Source of the DNA: Rhizobium sp. CCGE531
Lineage (GTDB): Bacteria > Pseudomonadota > Alphaproteobacteria > Rhizobiales > Rhizobiaceae
Direction: 5' to 3'
Length of the DNA stretch: 64,000 bases
Assembly: GCF_003627795.1 (NCBI RefSeq)
Contig: NZ_CP032684.1
Span: forward strand, 3,904,001-3,968,000
Part shown: positions 43,743 to 53,266 of the stretch, piece by piece
Position numbering within the stretch: the first letter of the stretch is position 1
Layout of the letters: the number at the start of each line of letters is the position of its first letter
Notes under the pieces: generated by a model
Seen by the model: the letters and a program-made list of their open reading frames with translations, nothing else
What the model was told of the DNA's origin: nothing
The model's database searches: none
Translations under genes and position numbers: made by a program

Positions 43743-44801
43743 ATGGGAACAGCGTTGGTAATTCGGACGGATTATACGGCGGATGACCCGCGCCGGTTGG
43801 CGAGGCAAAGTCGAGATGCAGATTTGTCACGTCGGCTGTTGGCCGTGTCGGTCATTTATGAAGGTGGCTCTCGCAGTCGGGCGGCGTCTATTGGGGGTGT
43901 CGGTCTGCAGATCGTCCGCGACTGGGTCGAACGTTTCAATCAGCACGGTCCTGATGGTCTTAAGACCGGAAAGGCGAAAGGCCGGGAGCCCTTGCTGAAC
44001 GACAAGCAGCGCAAGGCGCTTGTCGAAGCTGTTGAGAAAGGGCCGGTTCTCTACCTTGATGATGTGGTGCGCTGGAGGCTCGTCGACCTGGCGCAATGGC
44101 TTTGGCAGGAGCACCGCATTTCCATCAGCCGCCAGACGCTTGGGCGCGAGTTGAATGCCATGGGCTATCGCAAGCTCACCGCACGTCCCAAGCACCATGC
44201 ACAGGACAACCAAGCGATTGAGGACTTAAAAAAACTTCCCTGCCGCAGTGGCGGAAATCGCCGCCGGAACCGGCAAAGGCAAGCGAATAGAAGTCTGGTT
44301 CCAGGACGAGGCCCGGATCGGCCAGAAAAACAAGATTACAAGGCGGTGGGCCAGGTGTGGAACACGACCCTCAGCGCCGCATGACCAGCGCACGAGGTCG
44401 GCCTATATCTTCGGAGCGATTTTCCCGAAGCTCGGCAAGGCGGCCGCACTCGTCATACCATGGTGCGACACTCATGCCATGAACCAGCATCTGGCCGAAA
44501 TCGCACGCCATGTCGCCGAGGATGCGCATACTGTTCTCATCATGGATCAAGCTGGCTGGCACATGTCCAACAATCTCGTCGTGCCCGAAAACATCACGAT
44601 CCTGCCGCTGCCGCCAAAGTCGCCTGAGCTCAACCCGGTCGAAAACCTATGGCAGTTCATGCGCGATAACTGGCTGCCAAACCGCGTCTTCAATCCTACG
44701 AGGACATCGTCGACCACTGCTGTGATGCATGGCGCAAGCTGCAACGACAGCCGTGGCGCATCGTGTCCATTGGTCGGAGAAAATGGGCTAATGAGTTCTA
44801 A
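43743..44801 (+). pseudogene. IS630-family transposase, two frameshifts
   Basis: The N-terminal helix-turn-helix half (start ATG 43743 after AAGGAG; RDADLSRRLLAVSVIYEGGSR) ends in an A7 run at 44228-44234; losing one A restores VAEIAAGTGKGKRIEVWFQDEARIGQK. The DDE half carries Asp in WFQDEARIG, IMDQAGWH, and Glu in LNPVENLWQF. A second shift near 44693 (a missing base) throws off the end; the original frame then resumes as SYEDIVDHCCDAWRKLQRQ to TAA 44801. The first shift might be programmed, but the second marks a decayed copy. It ends 16 bases from the GT4 stop codon. Confidence 0.85.
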
Positions 44802-44817
44802 TCATTGAGCGTTGGTA

Positions 44818-45927
44818 TTAGTTGTTAGCCATTTCTCTGTAAAGTCGATAATAAGCCGAACACATTATCTCCGCCGTGAAATGTTCCATGTAACGCTCGC
44901 GCGCAGCAGAGCCCATCGCCACGGTCTTCTCCTTGTCCCGCCAAATGCGCTGCATCGCATCTGTTAAGGCATCGACATCGTTCGGTGGGATAACGAGCCC
45001 GGTTTCGTTGTTCAAATTGACGAAACTTGTCCCGGTACCGATTTCGCAGGAAATCATCGATTTACCAAACATGGCGGCTTCCACGAGCGACAATCCGAAG
45101 GCCTCCGAGCGAAGCGGTGATGGGAAAACAAGCGCCTCGCAAAGTTCAAGCAGTGCCACTTTGTCTCGGTCCGACAGGGCGCCGACAAAATGAACGTTAT
45201 GGGCACCTTGTTCCGCCGCCTGCTTCAATTCCTCTTCCATTGGCCCGCTGCCGACAACAACGACGCTCAGGCCATTTCTCTTCGCCGCCTCTAGCAGGAT
45301 ATGGATACCCTTGTAGTATCTCAGAACGCCGATAAACAGGAAAAAGCGGCCAGGAAAACGTTTGCGCCAGCGCATGCGCGTCGTGTCGTCCGCTTTGGGA
45401 TAATCAGCCTCATCCAGCCCCAAAGGAATGACGGTCGTCTTCCCTTCGAACCTCCTCAACACTTCGCTTGACATTAAGTAATTGGGAGAGGTCGCGACGA
45501 TACGATCAACACTGTTCAAAAAGCGGAACATCAAGGGCTTGTAGAATTGCAGTAAGATCTTCTGTTTCACAATATCGGAATGATAGGTGACAAGTGTCGG
45601 CTTATTACTGTGGGTGACAAGATGAACGACATCCATCACCGGCCAGGGAAAATGATAATGGACTATATCGGCTTTGCTGCTCAGCTCATGGAAGCGTCCA
45701 AACACCGTCCGTGAAAATCCGGTAGAGGCAAATTCGAAATCGAGCTTGGCCTTGTAAGCCATATGGCCATCAAATTTGAGGCTGTTTTCGCCGGGCTTTT
45801 CACTGAGCGAGAGGACATCTGATTCGACACTATATTTGGCTACACCCTTCGCAATCGCATGGATCGTCCGCTCGATGCCGCCGAATGTGTCGGGCCAATA
45901 TGTTTTGAAGAAATGGAGAACGCGCAT
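44818..45927 (-). CDS. Glycosyltransferase family 4 (WbpZ-like)
   Basis: 369 residues, GT-B fold, cytoplasmic. N-terminal MRVLHFFKTYWPDTFGGIE with the GGIE loop, then HYHFPWP, FIGVLRYYKGIHILLEA and the C-terminal nucleotide site SEAFGLSLVEAAMFGKSMIS (E-x7-E). It resembles WbpZ/mannosyl- or rhamnosyltransferases of O-antigen loci that use GDP-sugars, fitting the gmd/fcl genes nearby. ATG 45927 follows AGGAG by four bases; the longer frame is not used. It was probably the last gene of the operon and is now separated from it by IS630 and IS66 debris at 46-47.2 kb. Confidence 0.85.
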   Translation of the reverse strand: MRVLHFFKTYWPDTFGGIERTIHAIAKGVAKYSVESDVLSLSEKPGENSLKFDGHMAYKAKLDFEFASTGFSRTVFGRFHELSSKADIVHYHFPWPVMDVVHLVTHSNKPTLVTYHSDIVKQKILLQFYKPLMFRFLNSVDRIVATSPNYLMSSEVLRRFEGKTTVIPLGLDEADYPKADDTTRMRWRKRFPGRFFLFIGVLRYYKGIHILLEAAKRNGLSVVVVGSGPMEEELKQAAEQGAHNVHFVGALSDRDKVALLELCEALVFPSPLRSEAFGLSLVEAAMFGKSMISCEIGTGTSFVNLNNETGLVIPPNDVDALTDAMQRIWRDKEKTVAMGSAARERYMEHFTAEIMCSAYYRLYREMANN

Positions 45928-46114
45928 CCCGCTCCTATATCGAAAAGCATCGGCTGCGTCACCTGGGAAGCTTTGAGCCCTATTGAAACCAAGAGGTACT
46001 GGAGTTTCCGGACAAACCTTCCGCACCTAGAGCAGATCCTGTGATCGATGAATCGATTGTGAGGTGACGGGGCGAGCCGAAGCTGATTCAACATCCACAA
46101 CGAAGAGGTGGATA

Positions 46115-47047
46115 ATGGCACGAGCACTGAGCGACGATCTTCGGTTACGCGTATTGAAAGCGTCTGCGGCGGGCATGTCAGCGCGGCAAGCCGCGACCCG
46201 CTTTGGAATTGGGATTTCGACGGCAATCCGTTGGATAGGCAGGGCCAGCGATGGTGAACCGACTTCACTACCGCAAGGCTGGAGACGCCCGTCGACCCTG
46301 GATGCGCACGAGGCGTTCATTGTCGAAATGATTGACGACCGCAAGGACGTGACGCTCGATGAAATGGTCGAGCGTCTGTCTGTGGAGCGGCAGGTGAGCA
46401 TTAGCCGGAGTGCGCTTGGTGCCTGGCTGCGAGGCCGCGGATGGACCTTTAAAAAAGTCCGCACCATGCATTGGAGCAGGATCGGCCAGATGTCTTGAAG
46501 CGGCGACGTGCTTGGTTCGATGGCCAACTCGATCTCGATCCAGAGAAGCTGATCTTAATAGACGAGACTGATCTGTCAACGAAGATGGCACGTCTGCGTG
46601 GACGTGCAATTCGAGGCGAGCGTTGCCGAGCGGCCATCGGAAAACAACGACATTTACCGGCGCGTTGCGCCTCACCGGAATGACTGCGCCGTTTGTCTAC
46701 GATGGAGCGATGAACGGTAACGTCTTCCTGGCTTATGTCGAGCAGGTGTTGCTGCCGACCCTTCGGGTGGGTGGCGTTGTGGTTATGGACAATCTACCGG
46801 CCCACAAGACATCCGGTATGCGCGATGCCATCGAGCGCGCCGGCGCCAAACTCATGTTCCTGCCGCCGTATAGTCCCGACTTCAATCCTATCGAAAACGC
46901 ATTCTCCAAACTGAAAGCTATGCTGCGCGCTCGCGCGCGGAGCGGAAGATCGATGCTTTATGGGATACGGTGGGCGCTCTGATCCCACGCTTCACTCCGC
47001 AGGAATGCGCAAACTACTTCAGGGCCGCTGGATATGACCCGGAATGA
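46115..47047 (+). pseudogene. IS630-family transposase, at least three frameshifts
   Basis: MARALSDDLRLRVLKASAAG starts a helix-turn-helix half that breaks near 46455 (shortened A-run). The next piece has LDPEKLILIDETDLSTKMARLRG and breaks near 46620. A third carries the DDE residues (VVVMDNLPAHKTSG, FLPPYSPDFNPIENAFSKLKAM) and breaks near 46940, after which the normal end (WDTVGALIPRFTPQE to TGA 47047) resumes. This is a different IS630 subgroup from the 43.7-kb copy. It lies in the opposite direction to, and between, two glycosyltransferase genes. Confidence 0.88.
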
Positions 47048-47069
47048 GCTGGTACGGATTGATTTTGAA

Positions 47070-47250
47070 GGTCGACAGATCTTTTGTCCCGGCGCCGGCC
47101 CCGACCCACATCGTCGAAAGCGGTGCTCCGACAGAAGCGCTGCTCGCCTATATCGCGGTCTCAAAATAGGGTGACGACCTGCCGCTTGATCGAGAGGCAA
47201 TCTTCGAGCGCGGCCATGTCGACGTCAATCGTGATGTGATGGTCGCAAGC
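47070..47250 (+). pseudogene. Fragment of an IS66-family transposase (TnpC)
   Basis: About 60 codons resemble the middle of IS66 TnpC: PAPAPTHIVESGAPTEALLAYIAVSK, then an in-frame TAG, then GDDLPLDREAIFERGHVDVNRD. The family text there is normally 'YADHLPLYRQ', so the piece is diverged and inactive. It abuts the end of a glycosyltransferase gene and probably predates the IS630 insertion. Confidence 0.7.
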
Positions 47251-47253
47251 GCA

Positions 47254-48123
47254 TTAGAAAACTCTTGATATTATGTTTCGAAGGCGCCCAAGATAACGTT
47301 GCCCGCGTCCGCTTATCGCCGCGGTTTCCATCGCAGGAAAGGCCTCCCGCAGTGCACTTACAAAAAGCGCGGACTCGTGCCCATATTTTTGTCGGAGTTT
47401 CTCAACCGCACCGGTTTCTCCCCAGCCTCTTACTCCATACAGAAGATATTTCGCTTCTCCCTGTGACAGAAAAGGAAAGTTGCGTTGTATGACACTGCAT
47501 GCCTCCACTATAATTTCTTCTGGATTGGTGGATGATGTGCCTTCAGTCCCAAATTCGACAAATACCTGTTCCACCTTGTGGCACGATATATCCAATTTGA
47601 TCGCCCGATGAACCCATTCCGCATCAGCGCAAATTCGATAGGTCAGATCATACAACCCAACCGCCTGATAGGCTTCGCGAGAAGCGAACATTGCGTTGTG
47701 ACCGAATGGAATGCCGCTAATCAACGCCGCCGATCCATACCCCTCGTCCGCCCGCAACTGCCCATCGATCAGAGTTAAACCTGCCACGATCTCCCTACCC
47801 CCCGAAGCGTTTTCCTTCACGGCCGAGAGTATGTTCGGCTTGTAGGCATCGTCCGCGCCGAGAACACCGATCAATCCACCTTTTGCACGCGAAACGCCCT
47901 TGTTGATCGCATCGTAGATGCCTCGATCCGGCTCGGAAACAATTATCATGTTTGGCGAGGAAAAGCTCTGCGCGATGGACGCTGTACCGTCTGACGATCC
48001 TCCGTCAATGACGATGATCTCCGTTGACACGCCTGGTTGAGAAAGAACGGATTCCAAACAGTGTCTGATGGTCTTTTCAGCCCTGAATGTCGGGACAATA
48101 ACTGTGATGTCAAACTCTTGCAT
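47254..48123 (-). CDS. Glycosyltransferase family 2
   Basis: 289 residues, GT-A fold, cytoplasmic. The opening FDITVIVPTFRAEKTIRHCL, the nucleotide-binding VIDGGSSDGTASIA and EPDRGIYDAINKGV with GADDAY (DxD-like) are those of WcaA-type transferases. ATG 48123 follows AGG by six bases. It is the last intact gene of the minus-strand operon before the insertion-sequence debris; its 3' end lies against the IS66 fragment, yet the C-terminus (YLGRLRNIISRVF) looks complete. Sugar specificity unknown. Confidence 0.87.
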   Translation of the reverse strand: MQEFDITVIVPTFRAEKTIRHCLESVLSQPGVSTEIIVIDGGSSDGTASIAQSFSSPNMIIVSEPDRGIYDAINKGVSRAKGGLIGVLGADDAYKPNILSAVKENASGGREIVAGLTLIDGQLRADEGYGSAALISGIPFGHNAMFASREAYQAVGLYDLTYRICADAEWVHRAIKLDISCHKVEQVFVEFGTEGTSSTNPEEIIVEACSVIQRNFPFLSQGEAKYLLYGVRGWGETGAVEKLRQKYGHESALFVSALREAFPAMETAAISGRGQRYLGRLRNIISRVF

Positions 48124-48174
48124 TCTATACCTGGATACCCTCATCAATTAAGAAATCGGGGAAATCGTTCATCC

Positions 48175-49080
48175 TCATTCAAGCGGTCTGGCACCCAGCA
48201 TCGCATGTCGCCATAGATAGAATATATGCAGCGGGAATAGCAAATACCGTATCATACCACTGGTATAGCGTTTTCGAACTCGCCGCATTTCTCGCTTACC
48301 GGCGGCTATCGCCGCTTGCGTCTTTTGCGATGCGTGAACCCTAAAGGCGCCTGTGAAGACAGAAATATGGGCGATACGCGCGCCAACAGCTTGGAATTTA
48401 AGTATGAGATCCCAGTCCATCGCGAACTGCAAAGTATCGTCCATGCGCCCCCCCACCCGTTCCCACAAGCTGCGGCGCCAGAACAGAGTTTCCTGCGGCA
48501 CGTAGTCAACGAGACGCAGGACGGCTGAACTATGTCCTGGGAGCCGCCAATGCCCAACAACGGCGCTTTGCTCATTGATTATCACGCGATCGGCATAGAG
48601 TGCATCGACATCCAAATTAGCTTCGAAATACGCTGCAATCTGTCCCAAGGCATGCGGAAGAAGAAGATCATCGGAATTTAGATAAGCCATGATGTCTCCG
48701 CTCGTGCGGAGAAAGCCACGATTTATCGCATTGGCCTGACCGGTGTCCTTTTCATAGTAGGTCTTTAGGCGCGGATCATGGAAAGATGCAATTACTTCGG
48801 ACGTTTCATCCGTCGAGATTGAGTCTTGAATGACATATTCGACAAGTGGATAGCTCTGGGAAAGAACGCTGTTAATTGTCTCGCCGATATAACGCCCCTG
48901 ATTGTAGGAAGGCGTCACAATGGAAAACGTCAACTTCGCTCGCTCAGCAATAGGCAACACACATGTCCGTAGAGCGCTCAATGGGCGCGCATCGTATAGA
49001 TGGAATAGCCCAAGTGAAATACCCAGCTTCTGCTTAAGACGGGCGACAAACTGGGTGTTTCTATGCTGGTGGCTATCCAT
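48175..49080 (-). CDS. Glycosyltransferase family 2
   Basis: 301 residues. An N-terminal tail of about 45 residues precedes the GT-A domain: LTFSIVTPSYNQGRYIGETI, VIQDSISTDETSEVI, TGQANAINRGFLRTSGDIMAYLNSDD (the DxD-type site is NSDD). A C-terminal basic tail with a hydrophobic patch (RYLLFPLHIFYLWRHAML) may attach it to the membrane. ATG 49080 overlaps the end of wzt by eight bases; a TTG at 49098 is an alternative. Sugar specificity unknown. Confidence 0.86.
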   Translation of the reverse strand: MDSHQHRNTQFVARLKQKLGISLGLFHLYDARPLSALRTCVLPIAERAKLTFSIVTPSYNQGRYIGETINSVLSQSYPLVEYVIQDSISTDETSEVIASFHDPRLKTYYEKDTGQANAINRGFLRTSGDIMAYLNSDDLLLPHALGQIAAYFEANLDVDALYADRVIINEQSAVVGHWRLPGHSSAVLRLVDYVPQETLFWRRSLWERVGGRMDDTLQFAMDWDLILKFQAVGARIAHISVFTGAFRVHASQKTQAAIAAGKREMRRVRKRYTSGMIRYLLFPLHIFYLWRHAMLGARPLE

Positions 49081-50452
49081 CTGATCGGTTTCCTGCAACA
49101 GCCAGATGTGACTGCGAGGGAATACCCGCTAGACCATAAAACGGTTGCGCCTTATAACCACCGCCGGTCTTCCCTACTACGGAAAAATTGATCGCCGCCG
49201 TGACAACACTATGCCGCGCCGCGGTTCCCTCCAGCTCGATGGCCGGGATAGCATTCTGTCGCGCGTAAACATCTGGAGGAAAACTGGAGAAACCTAGATC
49301 GATCACATACTCGCCCACCGATACATCCAGCTTCAGCTCATGAATCACCCTAACCGTCGTACCACTGAGGATCGATCTCGGCACAACGGCGTTGGTTTGT
49401 GCCGTATGACGCCCGTGAACAATAACACCCTTGTCCGTTCGCACGACAAACCCCCCGCAAGGTGATCCGATGTCGTTTTGGGTCCGATATTCTGCAAGTA
49501 AATGCAGCGTATCGCCTTGACGAAAGACACTCTTTGCTTGACCGCTGTCATCCTGCATTCGAATGGCAGTACAAACGACCTTTCCGTCCCCCGTCTGGCG
49601 TTTGGGGGGAATGCTCGTAAAGCCATCAATCGGCCATACCGTTGGCATCGCTCCGTCAATATGTATTTCTTCGTGTTCCTCGCCACCCCATTCGGCTGCT
49701 TCCTTTGGCTCTGTTGGGGCGCTCATATGCCCCAGTTCGTAGTAACGATTAACTGCTTCGGTTGGATCGCCACAAAAAAGCGCGTTACCGTGATCCAATA
49801 AGAGAGCTCGATCACAATAGTACATTATATCTTCTGAACTATGCGTCACCAGAATTACGGTTGTGCCGTTCGCCTTGAGCGCGTTGAGGCGATCATAGCA
49901 CTTCATGCGAAAAAAAATGTCGCCAACGGCAAGAGCCTCATCGATGATGAGGATATCCGGGTTGATCGCGGTCTGGACAGCGAAGGCTAGACGGACGAAC
50001 ATACCACTCGAATAAGTCATGACAGGTCGGTCGATAAAGTCCCCAATATCTGCGAACTTCTCGATTTCAGGCATCGCTGCGGTTATGTCCGCGTTCGACA
50101 GACCAAGTATCTGCGCATTAAGACGTGCATTTTCACGACCGGTAAACTCCGGATTGAATCCCGCACCAAGTTCCAGCATCGCCCCAACACGACCGTTGAC
50201 ATGAATATGCCCGCTCGTTGGGGGTATAATGCCTGATATCATCTGAAGGAGGGTCGATTTGCCGCTTCCGTTACGTCCGATAATTCCAAAGAATTCCCCT
50301 TTTTTGATTTCAACATCGAGGGAATTCAAGGCGGTGAAGCGCTTGATATGGCTAGCACCGAAAATCAGGCTCCGTAGCCGCTGAGCGCTGCTGTTGTAGA
50401 GACCGTAGCTCTTCGAAACTCCTCGGCAGATAATCGCCGTCTCATAGGACAT
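49073..50452 (-). CDS. wzt: O-antigen/polysaccharide ABC exporter, ATP-binding subunit with C-terminal sugar-binding domain
   Basis: 459 residues. The ATPase domain (about 1-240) has Walker A GRNGSGKSTLL, signature YSSGMFVRLAFAVQ and Walker B ILIIDEALAVGD as in the Wzt/TagH group. A linker and a second domain (about 285-450, beta-rich: FRQGDTLHLLAEY, GGFVVRTDKGVIVHG, YVIDLGFSSF) match Wzt C-terminal carbohydrate-binding domains, which recognise the capped end of a finished chain before export. ATG 50452 follows AGG by eight bases and overlaps wzm by 11 bases. Confidence 0.93.
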   Translation of the reverse strand: MSYETAIICRGVSKSYGLYNSSAQRLRSLIFGASHIKRFTALNSLDVEIKKGEFFGIIGRNGSGKSTLLQMISGIIPPTSGHIHVNGRVGAMLELGAGFNPEFTGRENARLNAQILGLSNADITAAMPEIEKFADIGDFIDRPVMTYSSGMFVRLAFAVQTAINPDILIIDEALAVGDIFFRMKCYDRLNALKANGTTVILVTHSSEDIMYYCDRALLLDHGNALFCGDPTEAVNRYYELGHMSAPTEPKEAAEWGGEEHEEIHIDGAMPTVWPIDGFTSIPPKRQTGDGKVVCTAIRMQDDSGQAKSVFRQGDTLHLLAEYRTQNDIGSPCGGFVVRTDKGVIVHGRHTAQTNAVVPRSILSGTTVRVIHELKLDVSVGEYVIDLGFSSFPPDVYARQNAIPAIELEGTAARHSVVTAAINFSVVGKTGGGYKAQPFYGLAGIPSQSHLAVAGNRSDG

Positions 50453-51272
50453 CTGCAAAACCTACCCTCAATTTCTGGAAGAAGAGATATCCCGTAACCA
50501 TAATTACCACTGCGATCAGGCAATAGATGCCGAGAACTTCAAAACTGAAATCGCCACCGAAAATCATGGCTCGAATGGTTTCGACCGGAATCGTCAGCGG
50601 ATTGAATCCTAACAACCGGCCGAATTGTTCAGGCACCATAGTCTTCGGATAGCAAATGGGTGCAGTGAAGAGCAAAATCGTGCTTAGGAACGGCGTTATC
50701 TGATTGATATCTCTGAAATAAACACCCAAAGCCGCCATGTACCAACCAATTCCGAGCGCCATGCAAGCCAAGGCAAGCAGGGGGACGATGATCAGCGGAG
50801 TGCACATCGATACATGACCGATGAAGCCGATCGATATCAATACGACGAGCGCCAGAGCGATGGCCGCGAGGACAAGCGCGCTGAAAACGACGATCATGGG
50901 CAGAAGAGCGAGGGGAAAAACAACTTTTTTCACATAGGATGTACTGCTCGAAATGATAGCAGGACACCGGATCAACGCATCCGCAAGCAGAGTGTACACG
51001 CTTAGCCCCGTAAACAGAATGAGCCCGACCGGAACATTGCCGTTCGAAAAAACGGCATCTTGCCACCGCACGCGCATGACGACCTGGAAGACAAACGAAT
51101 AAACGAGCAGAAGACACAAGGGTTGCAGCACCAACCAAAGGAAACTGAACGCGGACTGCCTGAAGCGCATCGTGATGTCACGATGCACCAAGCTGTAAAT
51201 AAGGCTCCGATATCGCTTAGCCTGTATCAATAAGGCGAGCGGATTTCCTCTCCCTCCAAGTCCCATCGACAT
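50442..51272 (-). CDS. wzm: O-antigen/polysaccharide ABC exporter, permease subunit
   Basis: 276-residue ABC-2-type inner-membrane protein with about six helices. Family features: the N-terminal amphipathic stretch LIYSLVHRDITMRFRQSAFSFLWLVLQP, a central VKKVVFPLALLPM, then YFRDINQITPFLSTILLFTAPICYP and the end FNPLTIPVETIRAMIFGG. It forms the channel for lipid-linked polysaccharide with Wzt. Its ATG directly follows the stop codon of the upstream gene, whose last codons contain the GGAGG ribosome site. Confidence 0.94.
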   Translation of the reverse strand: MSMGLGGRGNPLALLIQAKRYRSLIYSLVHRDITMRFRQSAFSFLWLVLQPLCLLLVYSFVFQVVMRVRWQDAVFSNGNVPVGLILFTGLSVYTLLADALIRCPAIISSSTSYVKKVVFPLALLPMIVVFSALVLAAIALALVVLISIGFIGHVSMCTPLIIVPLLALACMALGIGWYMAALGVYFRDINQITPFLSTILLFTAPICYPKTMVPEQFGRLLGFNPLTIPVETIRAMIFGGDFSFEVLGIYCLIAVVIMVTGYLFFQKLRVGFADVL

Positions 51273-52415
51273 TCAAACGCCTCCGCTTACATTCGTGACG
51301 ATATTCATAAAGCTTTCAGCAAACTGGCGTCTGTGCGCAGCGTAGTCGATCGTGATATTCTGACCATGATCGGCGAGGCGTTGCTTAATGGCCCGCGCCA
51401 GATCGCTCGGATCGTGCGGATCGAAGAAAAGGGCATTCTCGACAAGCTGTTCGCGGTGAACCGCAATATCCGAAGCGATAATGAATTGAGACTTCGATTT
51501 CGCTTCTTCCACGACCGTGGACCAGCCTTCGAAGAGCGACGGCTGCAATAGAGCGTTGGCGCGCTCGATAAGAACATATTGGTCTTCCTTGCTGATGAAG
51601 CCGAGAAATTTGATCCGCTCTGCAAGTCCAAGCTCGGCAACCCTGCTCTTCAAATTCGTGACATGCATGGGATCTCGACGATCCAGCTCCTTCCCGGAGA
51701 AAGCAACTGTGATCTCTATCCCTTCCTGCGCCAACAAATGCACAGCCTCTATCACCAACTTGTGGTTCTTGTGCATCCAGAACTGATTTGGGCAATAGAA
51801 GAAGGTATCGGGAAGCTGAAGACGCCTTAGTACCGATACATGGTCTCGACTATCCGGGACATTTGCCACAGCGAATTGCATTACATGTTTTGTATTTTTT
51901 GCATCTGGGTAATATTTTTCGAAATCATCTTTTGCCGCATAGCTGCTGAATAATATATTATCGAAATTATTGATATAGTACAGATGCTGCTCCTTTCGGT
52001 ATTCAAGCTCCTCTTTCGAAAAGAGATGCGGAAGCGCCCTTTCCTGAAAATCCGGGATCCAACAAATAGTCTTATGCCGCTCTTTGGTGTCGATAGGAAA
52101 CGGGAAGATCGCATCATAGGCGATTTTCCTTTTGACGAAACGCGGCAGCAATTTCGACAGAATCCGCAGTCTTTTGAACAAACCGCCATCGATGTCGCTT
52201 ATCATTAGCGACGAAATCCAGTGCAGCCTGGGGTAGTTGGCGGTTTGAGCGACGAAATCGAAGGACGCACGGTTGTGGCTTAAGATGTAAACTTCCGGCT
52301 GCCGGATTGCGGGAATACTGTTCAGCGACGAAACCAGGTTGGAAATATAATAATTCCCTCCCGTCCAACCCTCGTCATAGTTAAATGGAATTATTATTCT
52401 TGTTCTTTTAGCCAT
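51273..52415 (-). CDS. Glycosyltransferase (GT-B fold, GT4-like)
   Basis: 380 residues, cytoplasmic. The C-terminal half is clear: FYCPNQFWMHKNHKLVIEAV, IKFLGFISKEDQYVLIERANALLQPSLFEGWSTVVEEAKS (donor-binding E-x7-E form) and FFDPHDPSDLARAI. The N-terminal acceptor half begins RIIIPFNYDEGWTGGNYYI. The gene is visibly more AT-rich than the flanking chromosome (for example 51890-52000), a sign of transfer. It overlaps the upstream SDR gene by 22 bases and is fused translationally to wzm. Sugar specificity unknown. Confidence 0.82.
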   Translation of the reverse strand: MAKRTRIIIPFNYDEGWTGGNYYISNLVSSLNSIPAIRQPEVYILSHNRASFDFVAQTANYPRLHWISSLMISDIDGGLFKRLRILSKLLPRFVKRKIAYDAIFPFPIDTKERHKTICWIPDFQERALPHLFSKEELEYRKEQHLYYINNFDNILFSSYAAKDDFEKYYPDAKNTKHVMQFAVANVPDSRDHVSVLRRLQLPDTFFYCPNQFWMHKNHKLVIEAVHLLAQEGIEITVAFSGKELDRRDPMHVTNLKSRVAELGLAERIKFLGFISKEDQYVLIERANALLQPSLFEGWSTVVEEAKSKSQFIIASDIAVHREQLVENALFFDPHDPSDLARAIKQRLADHGQNITIDYAAHRRQFAESFMNIVTNVSGGV

Positions 52416-53266
52416 TGGGCCGTCGCCTTGATCCCATCAATGATTGATGTTCTGTTTTCGAAGCCTAGGGCTTTCAGTGTTGTAATATCGGCGCACCAAG
52501 AATCCGGGTCGCCCTCGCGTTTTTGACCTACGAAATTGGCTTGATGCGCGCCACCCAGTTCCTTCAATAGCAATGTGACAATTTCACGGATCGAAATGGC
52601 CGTTCCGCTCGCTATATTGATGCTTTCACCGCCGAATTCGGCTCTCTCCACCACCGCTCGTATGGCTTCGCAGACATCATCGATGAAGATGAAGTCCCGC
52701 ATCTCGCCACCTGTGCCAAACAGTTTGACTTCGGTGGAATCCCGCGACTTGCAGTAGGTGTCCCAAAGCAGCTGCTTCCGCAGACCCGGTCCGTAGGCGG
52801 AAAAAATCCGCAACGATACGGTTCTGATGCCATAGATGCTTGAAAACTCTTGGCAAAACTGTTCGGCCGCTAATTTATGGTAGCCGTAGGGCGATACAGG
52901 GCTCAGCGGTGCACTTTCCGCTATTGGAAGTGTGACAGGGCTTCCATAAACTGCGGCACTCGACAGATGAACGAACCGAGTCCTAGGGCTCTCCTGCCGT
53001 ATCGCAGCCAGCATTTCATAAACGCTCGCCGCGTTCAGCTCGAAATCGTTAAGTGGATTACTGAATGAGCTTGGAACGTGGGCTGCCCCCGAACAATTTA
53101 CGCAAACGTCAGGCTGGATACGTGCAAATAATTGTGTGAGATGCTGCTTCCGATCACCACCCTGAAGGGAAGACAAACTTACAGTTACAACCTCACCGAA
53201 GTTGGCCATATATTCTTTTAGGTGCGAGCCTATGAAGCCGCGCGCTCCCACGATCAACGTTTTCAT
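52394..53266 (-). CDS. NAD-dependent epimerase/dehydratase (extended SDR)
   Basis: 290 residues. NAD motif VGARGFIGSHL at the N-terminus, VNCSGAAHVPSSFSNP, SSAAVYGS, catalytic YGYHKLAAEQ, then RIFSAYGPGLRKQLLWD and DFIFIDDVCEAI. It resembles the GalE/RfbB superfamily, acting on a nucleotide sugar, perhaps making a 6-deoxyhexose such as the talose or fucose forms from the Gmd product. The exact reaction cannot be read from the sequence. Its ATG overlaps the stop of the big fusion gene by ATGA. Confidence 0.82.
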   Translation of the reverse strand: MKTLIVGARGFIGSHLKEYMANFGEVVTVSLSSLQGGDRKQHLTQLFARIQPDVCVNCSGAAHVPSSFSNPLNDFELNAASVYEMLAAIRQESPRTRFVHLSSAAVYGSPVTLPIAESAPLSPVSPYGYHKLAAEQFCQEFSSIYGIRTVSLRIFSAYGPGLRKQLLWDTYCKSRDSTEVKLFGTGGEMRDFIFIDDVCEAIRAVVERAEFGGESINIASGTAISIREIVTLLLKELGGAHQANFVGQKREGDPDSWCADITTLKALGFENRTSIIDGIKATAQWLKEQE

